A stretch of 64,000 nucleotides of DNA from Lingula anatina (lineage: Eukaryota; Brachiopoda; Lingulata; Lingulida; Lingulidae). The position numbers and the translations under genes were made by a program. This document shows positions 18,812-29,820 of the stretch, piece by piece. The stretch lies in assembly GCF_001039355.2 (NCBI RefSeq), contig NW_019773825.1, positions 572,941 to 636,940 on the forward strand, written 5' to 3'. Within the stretch, counting starts at the first letter, position 1; each line of letters opens with the position of its first letter. The notes below the pieces were generated by a model, which worked only from the letters and a program-made list of their open reading frames with translations, ran no database searches and had not been told where the DNA came from.

Positions 18812-19851
18812 AAAAAACAACCTATCGTTCCCTCACCACCACTCGTAAAAATAAAGGGTCGTATGTACATGTTTAATAGACAGTGAGTTTGTCTATCTTA
18901 GTGCGGGTGAGGATTTGATAGGTGAATTATAAACCTATTTACATTGCAGATTTCACTGACTTGTTTTATCTCCTGGACCCTAGATTTGGGGACGGTTTAT
19001 TGCGTTCTTTGGAAACTACATGGTTCCTACAATAACTTTAGTACCTGTATATACGTTATCATTTTTATTTTATATTTTCCACGCTGTTCTTATGTTTATT
19101 TATATTGTGTTAGAGAAGAAACTAGAACACTGCTCAATATTAAGTAACATCTATTCATCTTGTCATGTGATGAACTGTATAAAAGCCGATGTTGCATGTA
19201 CTCTGCGCGGTCATTTATATACTTACTGGCAGAGTGGAGGTATGTTTCGATATTACGTGTAGATTGTGTAAAATTTATGTGTTTAATAAAGTGTAATTCA
19301 CTTATATAGAGATATTTTGTGTAGTTTACAAAAGTTTACAAAAGTTTACTTAAGTTTAATCAGTAACCTAAGTTATGAGCATCGTGTTTATTAAAGTTTA
19401 TGTTAGTATGGGTGTGGCATTTTCATGACCAACACGCACATGTATATTTATGTTATCAAATAAATTTACAGTACCAGCTCAGATTGCTATGGCCGTATCT
19501 GAGCAGCCAGTTGCTAGCGGAGAAAGCGAGTCTGGATATTGTTCTAGTGTGAGTGTTTTAAATAAAATAATAAATAGTAAAAACTTACACACATGCAAAG
19601 ATCAATTATTTGTTGTTAAGATCACATGAATTAAGTTGTTTAGTATATCTAGTTTATTTATCTTTATTTCACTGTATTGTTATTATTATTATTTTTTTCT
19701 TTTCTTTTTATAGTTTTCACCAGTTTTGTCCAGTTTCTGTTCAGTTTTTGTTCAGTTTCTGTTCAGATTCTGTTCAGTTCTGTTCACTGCGTGAATAAAC
19801 GGCAGTATTATCCAATGGTGTTGCTTCATTTACTCGTGGTCCGCTACAATT
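18812..19851. other. Non-coding; LTR-like right part
   Basis: No supported gene. TATAAAA at about 19178, AATAAA at about 19793 and the terminal word GTCCGCTACA (to 19850) hint at a degenerate LTR ending where the inverted lectin-intron copy begins. No second copy is present to confirm it. Confidence 0.3.
19726..19792 (+). repeat. Short tandem repeat, ~12-bp unit TCAGTTTCTGTT
   Basis: About five imperfect units in a row (CAGTTTCTGTT, CAGTTTTTGTT, CAGTTTCTGTT, CAGATTCTGTT, CAGTTCTGTT). Confidence 0.7.
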
Positions 19852-20391
19852 ATTAAATACACAGTCACTTCATATTTCCGTAGTCATAAATCAGTACAGA
19901 TACATGTAAGATGGACATAGATAGACAGACAGACGGATAGACGGACTTACATGAAGGCTGAGAGACAGATATCTCAGTAAAAAAATTTTATTGTTTGAAT
20001 GATATTTTCTGATATTAAAACTATAAAAATCATTGATCGACATAGTATCAAAGAGTGTCAGTAACATTCCACCAATTTAGTAGGCCTATTTTATTTCCTT
20101 ATCCGCTTAGGTAATGCTGAAATATACAGAGTTGTGACAAAACTACTTCACCATTTTCCTTAAACGTGAACAATAGCTGAATTTGTTAGGTTTTTGAATT
20201 AGTATTTAATTTAAAACTGGTCATGTCAATAAAGTATCTATAGTTCTGGTTGCATAAGGCATGTTATTATGTCAGTAATGACAAACAGAATATCTACGTA
20301 TTCTCAATATGGTCAGCATCCTTCTGATCATTGTCGATAACCGTTCAGTAAACTTCTGAGGGTTATGTTGTCCCAAGTCGTAAATAAACTC
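19852..20391 (-). repeat. Inverted copy of lectin intron 2 segment
   Basis: The reverse complement matches 15252-15806 with high identity over about 540 bases, including the GTCTGTCTATCC stretch. It is sandwiched between an LTR-like end and a retroelement start. No lectin exon accompanies it. Confidence 0.85.
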
Positions 20392-20408
20392 ATACAAACA
20401 CAACTCCT

Positions 20409-21507
20409 ATTTAAGTAAAGTGGACCTTAAATCGGCATACCGGAGTGTCAGGATACACCCATCTCAGTATAAATTCATGGGATTAAAATGGAAATTCAAG
20501 GGACACAATGATTTCACATATATGTATGACACATCACTACCATTTGGTTCCAAAAAATCACCGGGAATTTTCCATCGACTGTCACAATCTATAAGGAGAA
20601 TGATGTCCAAGAGGGGTTTCCAGACTGTGGTATACCTAGATGACTTTTTAATAATTGAGCCAAAAAAAAAAAACAACGGTGCATTGAAGCAATGAACACT
20701 CTGATATTTTTATTGAGAAAGCTGGGTTTTAGTATTGCTTGGGATAAGGTAGAAGGACCAACAAAGGAACTTACCTTCTTGGGCATTCAGTTTAATACCT
20801 CAACAATGACTATGTCACTCCCGCAGAACAAAGTAGAAAATCTTTTAACGGTTCTGAGATCATTTAAAAGCAGGAGACGGGCGTCTCTAAAGCAGTTGCA
20901 ACAGTTAGCGGGGAAGCTGTCATGGGCGTGCGCAATCATTCTAGGGGGTAGGGCTTACCTCCAGCGGATTTTATACACACTAAGACCAATTAAGCAAGCA
21001 AAGCATAAGGCAAGATTAGATGAGCAATTTCAAGGGGATATTGATTGGTGGACACAGTGCATACAAGTCTTTAATTGTAAACAGCTAATCATACCACACA
21101 GAGAAACTGTCCACGTGTATACTGATGCCTCAGCCATGGGGGCTGGCATGGTCTGCAGAGATGATTGGGCTTATCTAGATTGGAACATAGATGCCCACTA
21201 CGCCAGGGATTATCACATTAACAGGAAGGAAACCATAGCAGTGATTGCTGCTATATTCAGATGGGCACCTACTTGGATTAACAAATCTGTCATCATTAAT
21301 ACCGACAACATGACTACTAGAGCTGCCATAAACAAAGGTGCTACACGTGACCCTGTGATTATGAGCCAGTTACGTATTGTCTTTTGGCTCTCGGTAATAT
21401 ACAATTTCTCTATCCAATGTAGGCACATTCAAGGACATACCAACAGCTGGGCAGATGCCATATCAAGGATGGACAGATTGGGTCATTTTTGTTTTGGTTC
21501 AGCATAA
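20409..21507 (+). pseudogene. DIRS-type reverse transcriptase and RNase H
   Basis: The RT palm starts at motif A (VDLKSAYRSVRIHP) and has motif C as YLDDF; the finger region is missing at the 5' truncation. A run of 11 A bases at about 20663 shifts the frame, so the chain continues in the next frame from about 20692. RNase H follows, with the four acidic residues in VYTDASAMG, NRKETIAV, INTDNMT and SWADAIS. This enzyme pair copies element RNA into DNA. Confidence 0.85.
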
Positions 21508-21664
21508 TCTGTGCAGGTTCTATAGTTCCGCATGATAACAATAGTTTACAAAAGTTTACAAAGTACCATATGTCTGATGACACTTTAAAATTGTTTATTA
21601 ACAGGTACCAGCGCCAGAGAGGAACACTTAGACAAAAAGATTCAACATTATAGATCCCTGTGTT

Positions 21665-22584
21665 ATGCAGACAGCACAAAAAAGGACCTATTCTTCCTTT
21701 TTGCGTTCTTATTTTCACTTCTGTGCCTCCATGTCATATGTGGCTTTCCCAGCAGATAATTTGACATTGTGTCGATATGTTGCTCACCTAGCAGAGAAAT
21801 TGCATGCAAGCTCCATCCCAAAGTACCTGGCAGTGATTAGAATTATTCATCTAGAAATGGGCTTGGATAACCCAATCCAGGACAATTGGGCTCTAAAAAC
21901 AGTTTTGCGTGGTATTCAAAGGGAGAAATGCTTGGCAACCCGTCAAAAACTAGCAATCACACCTACGATTCTGTTGGACATATATCAACGGTTGGATAAT
22001 CAGTGTTTAACTGACATGTTATTTGGGCAGCTTGTCTCGTGGCCTTTTTCGGGTTATTTAGGAAAGCAAACCTCCTTCCAAGATCTAAGACCAGTGTGGG
22101 ACATCATCTTCAGCGAAGGGATGTGTCATTCACAAAGGGTGGGATGTTGCTTCAGGTGCGTGGCACTAAAACTATTCAGTTTGGGGAGAGAGTGCTACAG
22201 GTTCCGTTACCGCATGTTCAGGACAGCCCATTGTGTCCAGTGACAGCTACAACAAGAGTGTTACTTAATGCTAGCGGCATTCCTGAGAATATGGCCCTAT
22301 TCTCTTGCTGGTTAAATGGAGAACAGGTGGTCCTCACACAAACCCAATTCCTTCGTAAACTGCACCAGGTTTTGTCCCAAACTGGACATTCATCACAAGA
22401 CTTCTCAGGACATAGCTTTCGCAGAGGAGGTGCTTCTTGGGCATTTAAATGTGGTGTGCCAGCGGAAATTATTCAGATGATGGGAGATTGGCGTTCTGAT
22501 GCTTACAAACTGTATTTAGAGACATCTGTCAGCACAAAATTGTTCTTCTTAAAGAAAGTTGTGGAAGGGTTGCCTCTATTATAG
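21665..22584 (+). pseudogene. DIRS/Ngaro tyrosine recombinase (frameshifted)
   Basis: The N-terminal helical SAM-like part (from 21665) leads to a one-base shift near 22012-22018. The catalytic domain then continues in the other frame to 22584. The catalytic arginine is in GLFRKANLLP. The H-x-x-R box is GHSFRRGGASWA, and the tyrosine is in DAYKLYLETS near the end. The family integrates a circular DNA intermediate by site-specific recombination. Confidence 0.85.
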
Positions 22585-22641
22585 TTTTTTTTTTTTTTTA
22601 ACTTATTGTGTCTTTTCTTTTCTATCCCTACTCATTGGATT

Positions 22642-22779
22642 GGAGTAAATCCTAAGGCCTGCGGCCTAGGATTTTGGTTAGGTATATTTGATTTAGTTTA
22701 GTTGATTGGGGATTCAATGTATGTATGCAAAACTAAATAAATCCCTATCTTAGCAAGTTTTGTGGTTGTTGTGTTTTTA
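22642..22779 (+). repeat. Direct repeat B1 of the DIRS/Ngaro-like element
   Basis: Nearly identical to 23195-23331. It starts with GGAGTAA, has the dyad AGGCCTGCGGCCT, contains AATAAA and ends GTTGTGTTTTTA. Confidence 0.8.
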
Positions 22780-23194
22780 TGGACATTTCATTTGAAATGA
22801 AGTAAATACATAACAATTACACAGCTGCAGTCAGTTAAGGGCTATCTCTAGCAAGTGCCCAGGTGTCCACGATCAGACATCTAGAGGTGTGATTTCCTGG
22901 GAATTGTTTACCCCAGGGTTAGAGGACTTTGTCCAGTTGCAGTAAAGGAAGTTCTTTGTTTTAGTAACACATGTGTCTTACATGTATAGTGGGAAGGGGG
23001 GATTCCTCTTGGTGAGTGGCTGGCTTATGATCACATCAGTCTAGAGCTGGGCAGCAGAGCGACAACATATGAAAATGCTAAGTTTGCAGTCCCACCCACA
23101 CCACCCAATGTTTAAGAACGTATTATCATAAAGCTTTAATTGCCTCAGAATATGTTGTCAGTATGTTGGTACATTTTTGATTAAGGTTCTCTGT

Positions 23195-23331
23195 GGAGTA
23201 AGCCTAAGGCCTGCGGCCTAGGATTTTGGTAAGGTAATTTTTTTTTAGTTTAGTTGATTGGGGATTCAATGTATGTATGCAAAACTAAATAAATCCCTAT
23301 CTTAGCAAGTTTTGTGGTTGTTGTGTTTTTA
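23195..23331 (+). repeat. Direct repeat B2 of the DIRS/Ngaro-like element
   Basis: Second copy of the 138-bp repeat; its end marks the probable 3' boundary of the element. The 415 bases between the copies would be A2. Confidence 0.75.
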
Positions 23332-23388
23332 CTCTCCTGAAAATCTCTTCCAGTGCCGCTGTAAACATTACTGGTGAAACTAGGTCAT

Positions 23389-23435
23389 CCTGCCGGGCCC
23401 TTTCCTGCCGGGCCCTTTTCCTGCCGGGCCCTTTC
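23389..23435 (+). repeat. Short tandem repeat CCTGCCGGGCCCTTTT, three units
   Basis: Three 15-16 bp units in a row, GC-rich in an AT-rich setting, each containing the palindrome GGGCCC. Confidence 0.8.
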
Positions 23436-23475
23436 ACTCAGACTGAGTTCCCAAGCCTTGATCGATCCAAGGGGT

Positions 23476-25846
23476 TTTTCGCTAAATCTCTTTTAGCTTT
23501 AGCGGGTTAGATGTGTGTAACGCCTGCAGAAGCTGCTAAACAATAATTAATAAAGGGTACCGGAGATGATCAGCATTGGTCAGAATTGTGCCGGAAGTGT
23601 GACGTCAAATGGTGTTAGAAGCGAAGCTGAGTGGTCATTTTAACCTGGAGGTGAACGGCAGAGAAGACATGTAGTCGGAGGAAAAAGAAGTTTTCTAAAC
23701 AACATAGTAAGATAACTCTCTTTTTTTTACGCATTTTGGGCAGAGAATACTTGTAGAAATAACAGATGCATGATCTGAAAACGTGACACAGAACTTGAAG
23801 GTGCAAAATCGTGCTTAATTTGCGGTCAACTTGTTTTGAAATAAATGCTGCATCGACCGCCAGCGCGACAAAGAGCGTTAAGGGAAAATAAAATTTTCCG
23901 GGAGTTTATAAATCGTTGTCATGCGGAAATTTGGCATTAATATAATCTGATATGTCCATATCTAAGTATTTTGGGGTGTTTTTATGGTATGGGCTGCAAT
24001 TATAACGATGTTATAGAGGTCTTGAAGGACCTTGTAAAAACCAGGAAGTAGTTCGTAACTAACAACTGAACCGTACCGATCTCTGACTGCTGTGCAAAGC
24101 TGTATCTTTTTTTCAATATTTTCAACGAATTTTTAGATCTTTACATGTCCATCTGACATGAAATTCCACACATATGAGCACACTTATTCACCTTTTACAC
24201 TGGGGTAGGCACAAATCAGTGACAAATGCCAAGACAAAGGTGACATTCTGACAGCCTCTTATCTGAGCTAAAAATCACAAGTGCGCGACTGGCATTTAAT
24301 GGCATCTTACAGCTTATTACCTGTCAAAATGGTCTTGACTTGCACATTGATTGCTGTGCAGTAGCTCATTTGTTATTAATTGTTCAGTATTAATTTTGCT
24401 ACTTTTAATTTTACTGAGTCTCAGGAAATGTTGTGTGCCTCTTTGCCCCAGTGTAGGCCCACTTTCTTAAGATGGAACATAGCTGTCCTACCATACATTT
24501 CCAGTAGATGAAAAACTGAAAAAGCAGTGGATAGTGAACATCAAGCGTGATGTAGGGAAGTCATTTCAGGTATATATTTTTCAGGGTGGTGGTGGCGAGG
24601 GGTTATACTTAGTGACAGGAAAAAAGATATTCTGTCATCTGTAATGGCTTTGCTCTCATAAGTTACATGGGTTTTGATTATTGTTGATTTAATATATAGT
24701 AAATGTTATATTTATATTAAACAATTACTACATATTTTTGTGTAAAAAAAAATGATGAAATTGTTTAAACACTGTCATAATTAGAGTTAAGTTATTCGGA
24801 TTTTATATTCCAATCAAATTTTCTTATGTATCCTTAAAAGAAGGTTTTTAGTTACATAAATGCATTCACATATGTAGTATTATAAAGTATCATCATCATC
24901 ATCAGTGCTCTTCGTCCCGTGTGGGACATAAGGCAACAGTCACTTCTTTCCATTATAAAACACAATTTGGTAAAACGATTCTCACAGGTAGATAAGATAT
25001 AACATGACCAATTTCTATAGGCTAATGATTGCCAGCCTGAGGAAATTGATTGCCAGTCTCTTTTGTCAGTGATTTCAAACTCAGATAAGAGGCTGTCAAA
25101 ATGTCACTTTTGTCTTGGCATTTGTCACTGATTAGCTCCTCCCCCAGTGTAAAAGGTGTATTAGTGTGATCATATGTGTGGAATTTCATGTCAGATGGAC
25201 ATATAAAGATCTAAAAATTCGTCAAAATATTGAAAAAAGATACAGCTTTGCACACCAGTCGGAGATCGGTACGATTCAGTTGTTAGTTACGAACTGCTTC
25301 CTGGTTTTCATAAGGTCCTTCAAGACCTCTATAACATCGTTATAATTGCAGCCCATACCATAAAACACCCCAAAATACTTAGATATGGACATATCAGATT
25401 ATATTAATGCCAAATTTCCGCATGACATCGATTTGAAGACTCCCGGGAATTATTTTCCCTTAACGCTCTTTGTCGCGCTGGTGGTCAATGCAGCATTTAT
25501 TTCAAAACAAGTTGACCGCAAATTAAGCACGATTTTGCACCTTCAAGTTCCGTGTCACGTTTTCATATCATGCATCTTTTATTTCTACAAGTATTCTCTG
25601 CCCAAAATGCGTAAAAATGAGAGTTATCTTACCAGGTTGTTTGGAAAAGTTATATTTCCTCCGACTACACGTCTTCTCTCCCGTTCACCTCCAGGTTAAA
25701 ATGACCACTCAGCTTCGCTTCTAACACCACTACACGTCACTTCCGGGCACAATCAGTCTTCTCCGATTCCCTTTATTAGCCCTTAGTAACTTTAGTAGGC
25801 GTGACAGACATCTAGGCCGCTTAAGTTGATGGCAGTTTAGCGAGAA
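23476..25846. mobile_element. 2.4-kb foldback element with ~780-bp inverted arms
   Basis: The left arm (about 23476-24270) matches the inverse of the right arm (about 25079-25846), with scattered differences. The ends read TTCGCTAAA / TTTAGCGAGAA. The ~800-bp centre (24271-25078) has no gene, only a CATCATCATCATCAG run and AT-rich sequence. The frame at 25385-25699 lies in an arm and is not a gene. A related short element lies at about 56550-56700. Confidence 0.8.
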
Positions 25847-26952
25847 TCAGGTGGTGGAACTCGAGGAAATATTTGACAGGAGTCTTGACAACGGAAAAGG
25901 CGATGACCGGAGAAATCGAAGAATAGATAACTGCAGGCTGGAGACGATTTGGCCAGAACAACTCCTTCCTGAAAGAAATGAAATGTTAATTAGCTTGTTG
26001 TTAATTAACCCGTGACTGGAGTCTTTAATTTGGGCATTTGTGGTCTCAAACATAGGGTTCGTGTCAGAAAACGGCAATGATCGATAATCGGGTTTGTCTC
26101 TTTCTCACTTGTAACTTCCGTTTTTCCACTTAATGGTGGCCACCAGCACAGGCAATAGTAGCTGGGGTAATAGGTGAGCTTAACCAATGAAATAAACTGT
26201 TTGTCTCATACTGTCTGTACTGATGTTAAGTGTATCGTGGGATCAGTCGTCGGTCTGGTATACTACATGTATCAAGAAAGCTACCTAGTTTAATGTATCT
26301 TTGAAATGCTCCACTGAACACAAGCTTGTGTTTCTTAATTTGAGCGGTAAGACACTGAAAGGACTGGGTGCTTTAACAGCAAAAGAACCTCCTTATTTTA
26401 TGAATTGATGGTTTTGCGTGAATAATTGTAACAATCTTACATTTGCGGCATCCACAATCAAGAAACGTTCCCTCTTCGCTCTAGAAAGTAAAGCTGAAGT
26501 TTTTCAAGCTGTCGCCAATAGCTGAGACCAGCTAAACCTTAGGTGTTCCTAATGTATGACTTCTGTAGAATGTGTAATGTTTGCACATTTCCTGCCTTGT
26601 CCGGAGACCAAAGCTGGCTTCAGTTGTTATGGTAATACCATTTCCAAAGATTTCCAAACATTTCCATAGCGTAAACTTGGGTATTTGGTCACGTGTTTGA
26701 AAGGTACGAAGTATACAAGCTATTTTATCTTTCATTGATTTGACTTTTTTTAGATATACATGTACAGTGTATGTAGACTGAATGTTCAATGTACAGTCAT
26801 TACTCTTAGTGACCCCCCAAGACCTGTAACTAAGTTTTTCAGTTTTAACAATTCCTGTGAAAGGTACCAGTATATGGTGTCCCTTTCGCCATTGTCTCAT
26901 GATCTCCTATTTGAATATGTTATTGCTCTGAGCCCAAGAGCATATTTCATTT
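25847..26952. other. No gene seen
   Basis: Possibly further decayed LINE sequence 3' of the RT remnant that follows, but no coding motif was found. Confidence 0.35.
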
Positions 26953-27235
26953 AGACTTTTCTATAACTGCATGATTTATGACGTCTGCTGTTTTGATGGG
27001 ATGTTCTACTCGGGTATCATCTGCCAAGCAAGACAGTGAAAGAGCCGTGCATGTCTCTGTTTATATATCCAAAAATGATTAGAAAGAGAAGTGGCCCTAA
27101 AACTGATCCTTGTGGAGCTCCAAATTTTACTGGCCTCGGTTCAGATAATATTTCTTTGACGCCCGTGCGGTCGTGACCGATTAAATACGGTAGGACCGAT
27201 GAAAATGGTGAGCTATCGGTCCTTTGAACCGGCAA
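26953..27235 (-). pseudogene. LINE reverse transcriptase fragment
   Basis: On the minus strand the stretch encodes FGAPQGSVLGPLLFLI, the conserved RT motif of non-LTR retrotransposons. About 20 codons later, in a shifted frame, comes the catalytic ADDT motif. Frameshifts and stops show decay. The assembly gap begins 172 bases upstream, so more may be hidden. Confidence 0.75.
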
Positions 27236-27407
27236 AATTTTTCTGAAAAGTATGACACTAATTCCGAGTTATTCTGACTTGAAAGTATCATGTAACATTA
27301 ATTCTCACCGACGAATCGTAAGAAAATCTCCCTTTTCTCCCATTTTAATGCTTTTCATTTGTGGAATCCCTGGTTCCGTTATTAGGCGCAGTCACTGTTT
27401 ATTCATT

Positions 27408-28270
27408 NNNNNNNNNNNNNNNNNNNNNNNNNNNNNNNNNNNNNNNNNNNNNNNNNNNNNNNNNNNNNNNNNNNNNNNNNNNNNNNNNNNNNNNNNNNNN
27501 NNNNNNNNNNNNNNNNNNNNNNNNNNNNNNNNNNNNNNNNNNNNNNNNNNNNNNNNNNNNNNNNNNNNNNNNNNNNNNNNNNNNNNNNNNNNNNNNNNNN
27601 NNNNNNNNNNNNNNNNNNNNNNNNNNNNNNNNNNNNNNNNNNNNNNNNNNNNNNNNNNNNNNNNNNNNNNNNNNNNNNNNNNNNNNNNNNNNNNNNNNNN
27701 NNNNNNNNNNNNNNNNNNNNNNNNNNNNNNNNNNNNNNNNNNNNNNNNNNNNNNNNNNNNNNNNNNNNNNNNNNNNNNNNNNNNNNNNNNNNNNNNNNNN
27801 NNNNNNNNNNNNNNNNNNNNNNNNNNNNNNNNNNNNNNNNNNNNNNNNNNNNNNNNNNNNNNNNNNNNNNNNNNNNNNNNNNNNNNNNNNNNNNNNNNNN
27901 NNNNNNNNNNNNNNNNNNNNNNNNNNNNNNNNNNNNNNNNNNNNNNNNNNNNNNNNNNNNNNNNNNNNNNNNNNNNNNNNNNNNNNNNNNNNNNNNNNNN
28001 NNNNNNNNNNNNNNNNNNNNNNNNNNNNNNNNNNNNNNNNNNNNNNNNNNNNNNNNNNNNNNNNNNNNNNNNNNNNNNNNNNNNNNNNNNNNNNNNNNNN
28101 NNNNNNNNNNNNNNNNNNNNNNNNNNNNNNNNNNNNNNNNNNNNNNNNNNNNNNNNNNNNNNNNNNNNNNNNNNNNNNNNNNNNNNNNNNNNNNNNNNNN
28201 NNNNNNNNNNNNNNNNNNNNNNNNNNNNNNNNNNNNNNNNNNNNNNNNNNNNNNNNNNNNNNNNNNNNNN
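27408..28270. other. Assembly gap (863 N)
   Basis: Run of N; frames spanning it are meaningless. Confidence 1.
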
Positions 28271-28492
28271 TGCATCTTTATTTTCTGTTTTTTGTCTGTA
28301 CATTTGACAGCTTTGCTGCCTTGTTCTCTATTGCTCCCTGAAAATAAGGTATATACACAATGCTGATGACATTGGATATGCACAGTAAGGGGGGGGGGGT
28401 GAATAACTTGTCACTAATAATTTAAATTTATTCAGAAGTTGTATGGCTCTGTTTGAAAAGAATATTATCTGAGCAATCCTGTATTACAGATC

Positions 28493-28763
28493 TCAAAATA
28501 AAAAACCTGCAAAAATGGGCCTCTTGATTATTTTGAGGAATTACAGTAACTGTATTTTGGGACAGAATTGATGGCAGCCATCTTGTATTTATAAAAATTG
28601 GATAGATTTGCCCTTATCAAAGCATTGTTTGAATTCCTGGCTGTGAGTCTTTGATTAAATTTGATTATTGGAAGGTATTATCTCAAAATGTACTGATATC
28701 TTGATTTCAGTCGTTTGGTTTTCTGCTAAAATTGCTAAAGTTTGAGGCACTTTTTCAATATCT
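28493..28763 (+). repeat. 271-bp dispersed repeat, copy upstream of GHITM
   Basis: Nearly identical to 34122-34392, which lies in intron 2 of GHITM copy B and is absent from copy A. It starts TCAAAATAAAAAACCTGC and ends TTTTTCAATATCT. It is non-coding. Confidence 0.85.
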
Positions 28764-29266
28764 TCTGTTGTGTTTAACACACTTTTTAAAATTTGTGTGA
28801 TGAGACCAATATATGCTCAGGATCCCTATACAATTTTATGGCTGTCAACCCTGCAAAAAGAGAGATATGAATGCTTGAACATTGCTTGGTAGAAAAGTGA
28901 GTTTGGGGGGTGGGGTTATAAAAATGGGCGTGGCTCGTTAGTTTGTGGGTTAAACTGAAATAAGTAACATATTCTCAATGGCAAATGGCTGGTTTAAATA
29001 GGTAAATTATCAATTTATTTTAAAAAGTCATCAGTTTTGACATATTTCCTTATGAAGTGGCTTTATTGACCGAAGCTGAAAATCAAGCCAAAAATGGCCA
29101 AAACCTTTAATATTATATAAAAATTATAGCCAATGATTTCTTTTGGGATTGTTGCCTTCAATGTGAATATCTCCTATATATGCAACTATATTATGAATTT
29201 GGTTGAAATCTGTTGACCCCCACCTTGCCACCCTCTGACTGGTCTCATCATGGACACACACTTAAT

Positions 29267-29338
29267 ATAAAACATACAGCTTTAAGTTGTTACAGATTGC
29301 ACATAAAACATACAGCTTTAGGTTGTTACAGATTGCAC
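29267..29338 (+). repeat. 36-bp tandem duplication
   Basis: ATAAAACATACAGCTTTA-type unit present twice in a row with one mismatch. Confidence 0.85.
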
Positions 29339-29595
29339 ATATTAACTGAAAGAAGTATTTACAGAACATCTGACCTGAGATGACACCTTACTACTTGCCA
29401 TTTTGCAGCAAGTCCATTTTCTCAATGTCGTATTATGCGCATGCGCAATCCCAATCAGGTAGCCAGCCTGAAAAGCTCGCTGTAAAATAATTTATATAAT
29501 CCATAAATGCGCTGCAGGATACCTACAAAGGTCAGCTGTTCCGAAAAGATCTTTACCTTTCTTTATGTAATTGCTGCATTCGAAGTGTCTTACTG

Positions 29596-29753
29596 GTGAG
29601 TAAATCAGCCATTATTATTATAAATGGAATGAAATAAGTGACATGCGTTGCATCATGACTGGAGTGGAACATTCTAGATTTTCGTCATATATATAAGCCC
29701 TCGGAAGACGTAAATAAGATGTAGAGAATCTGTATGACTTTGAATATTTACAG
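29596..29753 (+). other. Possible 5' UTR intron of GHITM
   Basis: A good donor (TACTG/GTGAGT at 29596) and acceptor (TTTACAG at 29753) lie 68 bases before the start codon. There is no transcript evidence here, so this is tentative. Confidence 0.35.
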
Positions 29754-29820
29754 ATATTTTAACCAACTGCAAAGAAAGCCTAAATCGACGGAAAGTTAAC
29801 GAGAAAAGTAGCCAGGAAAG

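Larger units (their letters stand above)
20394..23331 (+). mobile_element. DIRS/Ngaro-like tyrosine-recombinase retrotransposon, 5' truncated
   Basis: Gene order is reverse transcriptase, RNase H, tyrosine recombinase, the hallmark of the DIRS order, which integrates with a recombinase instead of an integrase. A ~138-bp sequence occurs twice downstream (22642-22779 and 23195-23331), separated by ~415 bases. This resembles the B1-A2-B2 end of the split direct repeats of Ngaro elements. The 5' end, including the first part of the RT and the A1 repeat, is missing. Frameshifts in both genes show the copy is dead. Confidence 0.75.

Noticed and set aside
25385-25699. 104-codon frame
   Set aside because: Lies in one arm of the foldback element; the other arm does not keep it open and no domain is visible.
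27252-28383. Long frames across 27.4-28.3 kb
   Set aside because: They consist almost wholly of N; they are gap artefacts.
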